Below are positions 16,665-23,958 of a DNA stretch of 64,000 nucleotides, in pieces. The DNA lies in IMG/VR virus record IMGVR_UViG_3300030060_005656, positions 1 to 64,000 of that record, one strand, 5' to 3'. The notes below the pieces were generated by a model. The model was not told the DNA's origin. It ran no database searches and saw only the letters and a list, made by a program, of their open reading frames with translations. The translations under genes were made by a program, and so were the position numbers. This DNA comes from a virus. Every line of letters begins with the position of its first letter. Position 1 is the stretch's first letter.

Positions 16665-17441
16665 ATGATTATTAGTAAAATAATGGGTGGGCTAGGTAAT
16701 CAAATGTTTCAGTATGCTTACGCAAGAAATTTATCTAATTTAAATAACACTAACTTTTATCTAGATACCTCGTTTTATAATAATCAAATTGGTGTGACCC
16801 CTAGAGTATTTAGTTTAAATTCTTTCCCTAAAGCTTCTATAAATATAGAAATTCCACAAGTAGAAAGTATCCAAATCATTAATGACAACTTTAAATATGA
16901 TTCTACCAAACTAATTAAAGGTACCTGTTTATTACAAGGTTATTGGCAAAGTGAAAAATACTTTAAAGACTCTAAAGATTTAGTACTAGAGGACTTTTCT
17001 CCTGATGAAACCAATAGAAAAAAGTTACTTAAAAAATACCCTAAAGTAGGGGGTAATACAATATCTTTACATATTAGAAGAACAGATTATTTAACATCTA
17101 ATGGTTATCATCCAGTACAAACTATTGATTATTACGATAAAGCTATAGATATTTTAGGTACATATGAAAATATTTTTATATTTTCAGATGATATAGACTG
17201 GTGTAAAAATAATTTAAATTTCAAAAATATGGTTTTTGTTGAGGGTAATAGAGATATAGAAGATTTATGGTTAATGTCTTTATGTAGAAATAACATTATA
17301 GTTAATTCTTCTTTTAGTTGGTGGGGTGCTTATTTAAATAAAAATGTCGATAAAATAGTTATTGCACCATCTAAGTGGTTTGGTGATGGCGTTACCTTAA
17401 ATACTGAGGACATACTACCAAAAAAATGGATTAAACTTTAA
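16665..17441 (+). CDS. Alpha-1,2-fucosyltransferase (GT11)
   Basis: All GT11 landmarks are present: IMGGLGNQMFQYAYARNL at the N-terminus, HIRRTDYL (about residues 141-148) for GDP-fucose binding, FSDDIDWC, and VNSSFSWWGAYLN near residues 213-225. Length 258 is near the 280-300 of the family. It transfers fucose from GDP-fucose to a sugar acceptor. It directly precedes the GDP-fucose synthesis genes, strong contextual support for fucose as donor. Confidence 0.87.
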   Translation: MIISKIMGGLGNQMFQYAYARNLSNLNNTNFYLDTSFYNNQIGVTPRVFSLNSFPKASINIEIPQVESIQIINDNFKYDSTKLIKGTCLLQGYWQSEKYFKDSKDLVLEDFSPDETNRKKLLKKYPKVGGNTISLHIRRTDYLTSNGYHPVQTIDYYDKAIDILGTYENIFIFSDDIDWCKNNLNFKNMVFVEGNRDIEDLWLMSLCRNNIIVNSSFSWWGAYLNKNVDKIVIAPSKWFGDGVTLNTEDILPKKWIKL

Positions 17442-17445
17442 TAAT

Positions 17446-18429
17446 ATGGGTAAGAATAAAACAGCTTTAATAACAGGGATAAATGGTCAAGATGGTTCAT
17501 ATCTTGCTGAACTACTTTTAAAAAAAGGTTACAATGTTTGGGGTATATTAAAAAGAAATTCTGTTTCTGAGAACCAAACAGCTAGAATACCGGAAAACAT
17601 ATACCAAAAACTTAATTTAGTTTATGGTGATTTATTAGATATCCCATCTTTAATTAATGTATTACAGAAATCTAAACCAGATGAGGTATATAATTTGGCG
17701 GCACAATCACATGTGAGAATAAGTTTTGACCAACCAATTTACACAACCCAGGTCACAGGATTAGGTACTCTAAATTTATTAGAAGCTATAAGATTAACCA
17801 ACCCCAACATTAAAATATATCAGGCTAGTTCTTCTGAAATGTTTGGCAATAATATAGATAGTGATGGATACCAAAGAGAAACCACACCAATGGAACCGGT
17901 ATCACCATATGGGTGTGCAAAAGTTTTTTCTTACAATATTTGTAAAAACTATAGAAACTCTTATAATATGTTTATTTCAAATGGGATTCTATTTAACCAT
18001 GAATCACCAAGGAGAGGTACAAACTTTGTAACTAATAAAGTCGTTAAAGAAGCTGTAAAAATAAAATTAGGGTTATCTAATGAGCTTAAATTAGGTAATA
18101 TGAATGCCAGTAGAGACTGGGGACATGCTAAAGATTATGTAAAAGCGATGTGGTTAATGTTACAAGAAGACTCTCCGGATGACTACGTATGTTCTACAGG
18201 GATTTCACATACGGTTAAAGATTTGGTAGAATATGTATTTGGTTCATTAGAGTTGGATTGGGAAAAATATGTGAAACAGGATAAAAAGTATTTACGACCT
18301 GAAGAATTAGAACATTTAAAAGGTGACTGTTCAAAAATAAAATCGGAGTTGGGTTGGTCACCTAACTATAATTTCGAATCTATGTTAGATGAGATGATTG
18401 AATATTGGTTAGAGTATTATGAAAAATGA
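17446..18429 (+). CDS. gmd: GDP-mannose 4,6-dehydratase
   Basis: The enzyme converts GDP-D-mannose to GDP-4-keto-6-deoxymannose with NADP. Diagnostic segments are ALITGINGQDGSYLAELLL (nucleotide loop), NLAAQSHV, QASSSEMFG, VSPYGCAKVFSYN with Tyr and Lys, and GILFNHESPRRG. All residues that define the family seem intact in a 327-residue protein. The next gene, GDP-fucose synthase, overlaps by 11 bases, so the two enzymes give the complete two-step route to GDP-L-fucose. Confidence 0.94.
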   Translation: MGKNKTALITGINGQDGSYLAELLLKKGYNVWGILKRNSVSENQTARIPENIYQKLNLVYGDLLDIPSLINVLQKSKPDEVYNLAAQSHVRISFDQPIYTTQVTGLGTLNLLEAIRLTNPNIKIYQASSSEMFGNNIDSDGYQRETTPMEPVSPYGCAKVFSYNICKNYRNSYNMFISNGILFNHESPRRGTNFVTNKVVKEAVKIKLGLSNELKLGNMNASRDWGHAKDYVKAMWLMLQEDSPDDYVCSTGISHTVKDLVEYVFGSLELDWEKYVKQDKKYLRPEELEHLKGDCSKIKSELGWSPNYNFESMLDEMIEYWLEYYEK

Positions 18430-19369
18430 TATGGAAATAATGGATGTTGGTGAGGTACATGTGAAAAGACCTAATTTATTAGTTACTGGTGGTCATGGTT
18501 TGGTCGGTAGCCAAATTAGTTCTGGTATAAAAATAGGTAGTATTGTAGATTTAAGAAATTCACAGATTTGTGATGCTTTTTTTAATGACACAAAACCCAT
18601 AAACGTTGTTCATTGTGCAGCTAAAGTAGGTGGTTTAGGTGGTAATATGAATCTAAAGGGTGAGTTTTTTTACGACAATATCATGATAAATACAAATGTG
18701 ATAGAATCCTGTAGAAAATATGGGGTAAAAAAATTAGTTTGTTTTTTATCAACTTGTGTTTTTCCAGATAATGTAGAATACCCATTAACAGAAAAAAAGA
18801 TACATCTAGGTGAACCCCATAACTCTAATTATCCGTATGCATATGCTAAAAGAATGGCAGATATACAAATTAGAGCATATAGAGAGCAATACGATTTAAA
18901 TTATGTATCTGTAATACCAACTAATATATATGGACCAAACGATAACTTTAACTTAGAAAATGGACATGTAATACCTTCATTAATCCACAAATGTTATTTA
19001 GCTAAAAAAAATAATACTCCTTTTAAAATATGGGGAAGTGGTAAACCACTTAGAGAATTTATATACTCAGAAGATGTTGCTAAGTTAACTGAATGGGTTT
19101 TAGAGAATTATAATGAAGAAGAACCAATTATATTATCTACGTCTGAAGAAATATCTATTAGAGATGTTGTTAAATTAATAATTAAACATATGGACTTTAA
19201 AGGTGATGTCATATGGGAAGATGAGAAACCTGATGGACAATTTAGGAAACCTAGTGATAATAGTAAATTAATGTCTTATTTACCAGATTTTAAATTCACT
19301 AGTTTAGATGAAGGATTAAAAAAAACAGTTGATTGGTTTGTATCAAACTATAAATTATGTAGAAAATAA
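18419..19369 (+). CDS. fcl: GDP-L-fucose synthase
   Basis: This bifunctional 3,5-epimerase/4-reductase turns the GDP-mannose dehydratase product into GDP-L-fucose. Visible landmarks: LLVTGGHGLVGSQI, VVHCAAKVGGLGGN, FLSTCVFPD with the catalytic Ser and Cys, and NYPYAYAKRMADIQI with Tyr and Lys. IWGSGKPLREFIYSEDVA is a further family signature. The protein carries about 20 extra N-terminal residues; internal ATGs (fifth and eighth codons) could also be starts. Confidence 0.93.
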   Translation: MKNDMEIMDVGEVHVKRPNLLVTGGHGLVGSQISSGIKIGSIVDLRNSQICDAFFNDTKPINVVHCAAKVGGLGGNMNLKGEFFYDNIMINTNVIESCRKYGVKKLVCFLSTCVFPDNVEYPLTEKKIHLGEPHNSNYPYAYAKRMADIQIRAYREQYDLNYVSVIPTNIYGPNDNFNLENGHVIPSLIHKCYLAKKNNTPFKIWGSGKPLREFIYSEDVAKLTEWVLENYNEEEPIILSTSEEISIRDVVKLIIKHMDFKGDVIWEDEKPDGQFRKPSDNSKLMSYLPDFKFTSLDEGLKKTVDWFVSNYKLCRK

Positions 19370-19379
19370 ATAATTAAAA

Positions 19380-20123
19380 ATGGGAAGAAGAAGTAAAAAA
19401 TTAAGTAGAGAGGAACAAATGGAGGTAGAAGAATGGATTTACCAAAATAATACCGAAGAAAAAAGACTTTCGGACACTATGACAATTAGTGTTAAGTGTA
19501 AAACAGAAAACCAAAAATCTCTGGTTAACGCTATAAAAGAAAAAGAGGTCATAATTTGTTCTGGACCAGCTGGTACAGGTAAAACTTATTTAGCGTGTGC
19601 TGAAGCACTAAAACTAATCAAACGTTACGCTAAATATAAAAAAATTGTAATTGTAAAATCTGTAACCACATTAAAGAATGAGGAAATTGGGTTTCTTAAA
19701 GGTGGTTTAAGAGAAAAAATGGAACCTTTTATGTTTTCATTTGTACATAATTTTGAGAAGTTGGTGGGACAAGCTATAACTTCTAGACTTAGAGAATTAA
19801 AAACTATAGAAGAATTACCTATTGCTTATATGAGAGGTATTAATTTGGATAGGTCTATTATTATTATAGATGAGGCTCAAAATATATCACAAGAAAATAT
19901 AAGAACTATTATGACTAGGTTAGGTAAAGATTCTAAAATGATATTCTTGGGTGATGAAAGACAACAAGATTCTAAAGGACATAATGGACTGACCTTTTTA
20001 ATGGACCACTTCCAAGACATAGAGGAGATTGGGTGTGTTCAGTTTAATAAATCAGACGTGGTAAGAAACCCATTAATAGCTAAAATAGAAAGGGTTTTTG
20101 ATTCTTTACATATTGGTAGATAA
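19380..20123 (+). CDS. phoH: PhoH-like ATPase
   Basis: A 247-residue P-loop ATPase of the PhoH type: Walker A GPAGTGKT (about residues 61-68), Walker B IIIIDEAQN (about residues 161-169), and GDERQQD as sensor. PhoH-like proteins are among the most common auxiliary genes of marine phages; RNA helicase-like activity has been proposed and a role in phosphate stress is debated. The N-terminal 45 residues are charged and lack a PIN domain. It closes the main sugar block. Confidence 0.9.
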   Translation: MGRRSKKLSREEQMEVEEWIYQNNTEEKRLSDTMTISVKCKTENQKSLVNAIKEKEVIICSGPAGTGKTYLACAEALKLIKRYAKYKKIVIVKSVTTLKNEEIGFLKGGLREKMEPFMFSFVHNFEKLVGQAITSRLRELKTIEELPIAYMRGINLDRSIIIIDEAQNISQENIRTIMTRLGKDSKMIFLGDERQQDSKGHNGLTFLMDHFQDIEEIGCVQFNKSDVVRNPLIAKIERVFDSLHIGR

Positions 20124-20138
20124 TAATTAGGTTTAAAT

Positions 20139-20711
20139 ATGATAATTAGTGTAAGTATAAACGGTGTATTAAGAGATATTTTGGGTAAGTTCGAACAAAT
20201 TTATGAAAAATATAGTGGTAAAGAGGTAAAATCTCCGGTAATAACACCTGACTTGATGGAGTATGTGGATTTTAAAGATGATGACGAATTATTAGATTTT
20301 TTATATAATGATGCAACTATGGAAATATTTGGTCAGGCAAAAGAAACAGAAAATAATGTTATTTCTCACTTAGTAGAACTTTACAAAGAAATGCCTGTAG
20401 ATTATAAATTAAGAATAGTTAGTGATGATTTAGGTAAATCTAAATCTGCTACATTATGGTTTTTATCTAAATATGGTTTAGTTTGTGATGAAATAGTTTT
20501 TTATACAACCGATACCATATCCGAATTATGGGATAAGAGTGATATTTTTATAACTGCAGATACAGACATAATAAATAATAAACCAAAAGATAAAAAATTA
20601 ATAATAATAGATAAGTGTTATAATGAAGGAATGAAAAGTGACTTGAGGATTAACACACTAAGAAAAATAAAATCGTTAGAAAATGCCTTTGAAAAAAACA
20701 CTATCATATAG
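20139..20711 (+). CDS. HAD-like protein with degenerate catalytic motif
   Basis: The fold order resembles small HAD phosphatases of phages: MIISVSINGVLRD at the start, KLRIVSDDLGKSKSATLWFL in the motif II/III region, and IFITADTDIINNK in the motif IV region. The nucleophile motif DxDGVLRD reads SINGVLRD, so both catalytic Asp residues are gone. A pseudo-phosphatase or a binding protein is more likely than an active enzyme. It overlaps the following gene by 29 bases. Confidence 0.45.
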   Translation: MIISVSINGVLRDILGKFEQIYEKYSGKEVKSPVITPDLMEYVDFKDDDELLDFLYNDATMEIFGQAKETENNVISHLVELYKEMPVDYKLRIVSDDLGKSKSATLWFLSKYGLVCDEIVFYTTDTISELWDKSDIFITADTDIINNKPKDKKLIIIDKCYNEGMKSDLRINTLRKIKSLENAFEKNTII

Positions 20712-20985
20712 TAAACTAAGACTTAAGGTTGGTTCCGAACAACTTTATTTTGATGTTGATGAATTAATGACTAACATTGAAATGGCGGGAAGTAAGGATG
20801 GTAAACCTACTGTAGAAATAAATTTACCTAAATTTGAGTTTTTTAAACTTATGCTAGATACCACCTGTGGTATTGTGGAAGAGGCTGATGAGAATTTAGG
20901 TGTGGTGTCAATGAATAAATTATCTTTACCTTATAAGTTGGCTCTTAATACATTAATAAAATATAATATAATTAAAAAACTATAA
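20683..20985 (+). CDS. Uncharacterised 100-residue protein
   Basis: A small protein of strands followed by helices (SYSKLRLKVGSEQLYFDVDELM, then PKFEFFKLMLDTTCGIVEE). No family is recognised. The start lies 29 bases inside the previous gene, so a later start is possible, but no in-frame ATG occurs before codon 29. It is followed 4 bases later by a glycosyltransferase gene. Confidence 0.55.
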   Translation: MPLKKTLSYSKLRLKVGSEQLYFDVDELMTNIEMAGSKDGKPTVEINLPKFEFFKLMLDTTCGIVEEADENLGVVSMNKLSLPYKLALNTLIKYNIIKKL

Positions 20986-20989
20986 TTAA

Positions 20990-22057
20990 ATGGAAATGGA
21001 AAAACAATTATCCCAGTTAAAGTCTGGGTTGTCAAAAATGGAAAACAAAGAAGCTAAAATTTACTTTCTAACTCAGGATACGGAGGGTAGAGCGATAGCT
21101 TCTGTTAACTTAAACTATCAGTATGTAAAGTATTTAAAAGAAGCGGGATTTAACGCATACATTCTTTACGAGAAAAAAGAATACAAGGGTGTTGGTGATT
21201 GGTTACCTAAAGAGTATTCAGAATTACCACACGCTAACATAGAAAGTGGTGAACTTAAAGTAGGGCCACAAGATTTTGTAATTATACCTGAATTATATGG
21301 TCACGTATTAGAACAAATAAAAGATATGCCTTGTACTAAAATGGTATTCTGTCAAGCTTATGACTATATTTTAGAAACTTTACAACCTGGATTTAGTTGG
21401 GTTAATTACGGTGTAACAAAATGTATTACAACTACTGAATCACAAAAAGAGTATATTTCTGGTCTTTTTCCTTCAGTAGAAGTTAGTGTTATAAAACCTT
21501 CTATACCTGAATACTTTAAACCTTCTAAAAAACCTAAAACTCCTTTAGTAGCTGTTCATACTCGTGACCCTAGAGAAACTATGAAAATTATAAAAGAATT
21601 TTATTTAAGAAATCCACAATTTAAATGGTTAACTTTTAGAGATATGAGAAATATGAGTAGAGAAGAATTTGCTAAAGTATTAGGTGAAGCTTGTGTTGGT
21701 GTTTGGGTGGACAGAATTAGTGGTTTTGGTACATTCCCTTTAGAGGCTATGAATTGTAATACACCTGTTATTGGTAACTTACCTATTTTAAAACCTGATT
21801 GGATGTCACAAGAAAATGGTTTATGGGTTTACGACGAATCTAAAATTGTTGAGGTTTTGGGTAACTACGTTAAGAACTGGTTGGAGGATAATTTACCATC
21901 TAAACTATATGAAGAAATGGCAAAAACAGTCGTCCCTTATAAAGAAGAAGATGAACGTAAATCAGTAATTTCTTATTTTACTAACTTATTTAATGAAAAA
22001 ACGGAAGAATTTAAAAATTCCATAAACAAATTATCCCCTGTGGGTGTAAACGCTTAA
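20990..22057 (+). CDS. GT4-like glycosyltransferase
   Basis: This 355-residue GT-B enzyme has an N-terminal domain with KIYFLTQDTEGRAIASVNLN, a linker near residue 185, and a C-terminal domain with VAVHTRDPRETMKIIKEF and VWVDRISGFGTFPLEAMNC. The last segment is the E-x-x-x-x-x-x-E type donor site (FGTFPLEAMNCNTPVI). A short coiled-coil-like N-terminal addition (residues 1-20) precedes the fold. It resumes the sugar island after PhoH and two small genes. Confidence 0.75.
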   Translation: MEMEKQLSQLKSGLSKMENKEAKIYFLTQDTEGRAIASVNLNYQYVKYLKEAGFNAYILYEKKEYKGVGDWLPKEYSELPHANIESGELKVGPQDFVIIPELYGHVLEQIKDMPCTKMVFCQAYDYILETLQPGFSWVNYGVTKCITTTESQKEYISGLFPSVEVSVIKPSIPEYFKPSKKPKTPLVAVHTRDPRETMKIIKEFYLRNPQFKWLTFRDMRNMSREEFAKVLGEACVGVWVDRISGFGTFPLEAMNCNTPVIGNLPILKPDWMSQENGLWVYDESKIVEVLGNYVKNWLEDNLPSKLYEEMAKTVVPYKEEDERKSVISYFTNLFNEKTEEFKNSINKLSPVGVNA

Positions 22058-22062
22058 AAGAT

Positions 22063-22860
22063 ATGAATAATAAAGATGTAACAGTTATATTACCTATACA
22101 TAGTGTAGATGGTAAATTTGATGAATGGTTTTCTAAAGCCATAAAAAGTTTAGAACAGACACAAGTAAAACCGGGTTATTTATATTTGGTTTGTGCTGAT
22201 GATAAAGAAATTAAAAATTATATGGAATCCTGGACCCAACCAGAAGGGTTAACAACTAAAATACTATATAATGGAGGAGAAACTGATTATTGTAGTCAAA
22301 TAAATTTTGGTGTTGAGTCTTGTGAAACAGAATTTTTCTCTATTTTAGAATATGATGACGAATATTCAAATATTTGGTTTAAACAATTTAATGAATACGT
22401 AGAGGCTTATGAGGATGTTGATTTATTTTTCCCGTTAGTTGTAGATACTGATGAAAATGGACAGTTTATAGGTTTTACTAATGAGGCTTTATGGGCAATG
22501 GGATTCTCTGAAGATTTAGGATATCTGGATAATAACACACTATTAAAGTACCAAAATTTCCAAGTGAGTGGTATGATAATGAAAAAAGATAAGTTTGAAG
22601 AGGTTGGTGGTTTAAAACCTTCTATGAAACTAACTTTTAATTATGAATTTTTATTACGTGCTACATATAATGACACTGTTATCATGACCATACCTAAGGT
22701 AGGTTACAAACACACTAATCAAAGAACAGATTCCTTGTTCTGGGATTACAAATTTAATAAGGATAAACAACTAACACCAGATGAGGCTAAATTTTGGATT
22801 GAGTTGGCTAAAAAAGAGTATTTTTTTACTAAAGATAGGAAAGTAGAATATTCAGTATAG
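22063..22860 (+). CDS. GT2-like glycosyltransferase
   Basis: The protein starts VTVILPIHSVDGKFDEWFSKAIKSL and has SILEYDDEYSN (about residues 92-102), an acidic cluster at the place of the GT2 DxD motif, then EVGGLKPS and the TNQR segment near the C-terminus. GT-A fold and GT2 membership are likely; the substrate is unknown. It is the last sugar gene of the island and is followed 2 bases later by the sigma factor gene. Confidence 0.7.
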   Translation: MNNKDVTVILPIHSVDGKFDEWFSKAIKSLEQTQVKPGYLYLVCADDKEIKNYMESWTQPEGLTTKILYNGGETDYCSQINFGVESCETEFFSILEYDDEYSNIWFKQFNEYVEAYEDVDLFFPLVVDTDENGQFIGFTNEALWAMGFSEDLGYLDNNTLLKYQNFQVSGMIMKKDKFEEVGGLKPSMKLTFNYEFLLRATYNDTVIMTIPKVGYKHTNQRTDSLFWDYKFNKDKQLTPDEAKFWIELAKKEYFFTKDRKVEYSV

Positions 22861-22862
22861 TT

Positions 22863-23567
22863 ATGGGACGTAAACCACTAACTAAACAATATTTTGGACC
22901 TGAACAGGAATTAGCTGTCCGTATATTTTTGACAGCTACTACCTGGGAAGAAAAGAATACTGTTTACAATACATTCCTTCGTGACCCCTTAACTAAAATG
23001 ATTGATAGTATTATTAGACGTTATAGGTTATATAGACCCAACATGGAATTTAGAGATATACATGTAGATACGTTGTCTTTTTTGGTTACTAAGATGGAAA
23101 AATTTAAACCCGCAAAGGGAAAAAAGGCCTATTCTTATTTTGGCACTATTTGTAAAAACTACTTAATGGGTCAAATAATGAAAGATAATAGAGATAGGAA
23201 TAGAAAAATTTCATATGAAGATATATCTTTTAGTTTAGAACAAGATGTGAAATATTCTTATGAAATATTAGAGGACGATGAATTACCTTTAGAAAAAATA
23301 ATTCATTCATTAGTTGTAGAAATAAAACAGTTTATAAATGAAAATAGATTAAATATAAACGAAGAAAAAATAGGTTATTGCCTTATAGACGTGTTTGAAA
23401 ATTATAAAACTATATTCATAGCTGGAAAAGGTAATAAATTTAATAAGAACGTAATACTTTATCAGTTACGTGAGATGAGTGGTCTAACGACAAAAGAAAT
23501 TAGGGCTTCTTTAAAACCTTACAAAAATATATATAAAGATATCCTAGGGTCATTAGTAAACCAGTAA
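22863..23567 (+). CDS. gp55-like late RNA polymerase sigma factor
   Basis: The 234-residue protein follows the pattern of T4 gp55 relatives: LAVRIFL, DSIIRRYRL, FRDIHVDTLSFLVTKMEKF, then KGKKAYSYFGTICKNYL (about residues 83-99), corresponding to sigma region 2 with aromatic and basic residues for -10 opening. In T4, gp55 directs host RNA polymerase to late promoters together with the sliding clamp and gp33. Here it lies between the sugar island and the virion genes, and the first TATTTATA element in the window occurs just behind it. Confidence 0.72.
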   Translation: MGRKPLTKQYFGPEQELAVRIFLTATTWEEKNTVYNTFLRDPLTKMIDSIIRRYRLYRPNMEFRDIHVDTLSFLVTKMEKFKPAKGKKAYSYFGTICKNYLMGQIMKDNRDRNRKISYEDISFSLEQDVKYSYEILEDDELPLEKIIHSLVVEIKQFINENRLNINEEKIGYCLIDVFENYKTIFIAGKGNKFNKNVILYQLREMSGLTTKEIRASLKPYKNIYKDILGSLVNQ

Positions 23568-23572
23568 TAAGA

Positions 23573-23580
23573 TATTTATA
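23573..23580 (+). promoter_or_regulatory. TATTTATA element, putative late promoter
   Basis: GATATTTATAG context; ends 3 bases before the ATG at 23584. It belongs to a set of identical elements upstream of many virion genes in the same orientation relative to the gene. Confidence 0.55.
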
Positions 23581-23583
23581 GGT

Positions 23584-23958
23584 ATGCCTAGACCTAAAAG
23601 AAAAGAAATAAAATTAACTCATGAAAGTGCTGTATCTCTAATGCAAGAGATTTACAATGAATGCGTTGAGCAGCGTAGTACAGCCATTAGAATTCAAAAT
23701 AAAATGATTGGGTTTATGAAAGAGGCTGCCGATATGGCTTTAATTGGTCCTGTACTTAAAGAACAACAAAAAATTATCGACTCTTCAATCGATAAAAAAC
23801 TACAATTATCAAAATTATTGGCTACTATTGTTTCTAAAAGTATGGAAGATGCTCAAAGTCCACATTCTTTAGGTGAAGATATTAAAGAATCCATCAACCA
23901 ATTACTAACCCAATCAAAAGATGGTGATGGTGATAATACTATTAAATATAATATGTAA
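23584..23958 (+). CDS. Uncharacterised 124-residue helical protein
   Basis: An almost wholly helical protein with a basic N-terminus (PRPKRKEIKL) and heptad-like stretches (EQQKIIDSSIDKKLQLSKLL). No family is recognised. Its last base overlaps the next gene (TAATG), which is a large probable virion protein, so a role in tail or baseplate assembly is possible. A TATTTATA element lies directly upstream. Confidence 0.6.
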   Translation: MPRPKRKEIKLTHESAVSLMQEIYNECVEQRSTAIRIQNKMIGFMKEAADMALIGPVLKEQQKIIDSSIDKKLQLSKLLATIVSKSMEDAQSPHSLGEDIKESINQLLTQSKDGDGDNTIKYNM

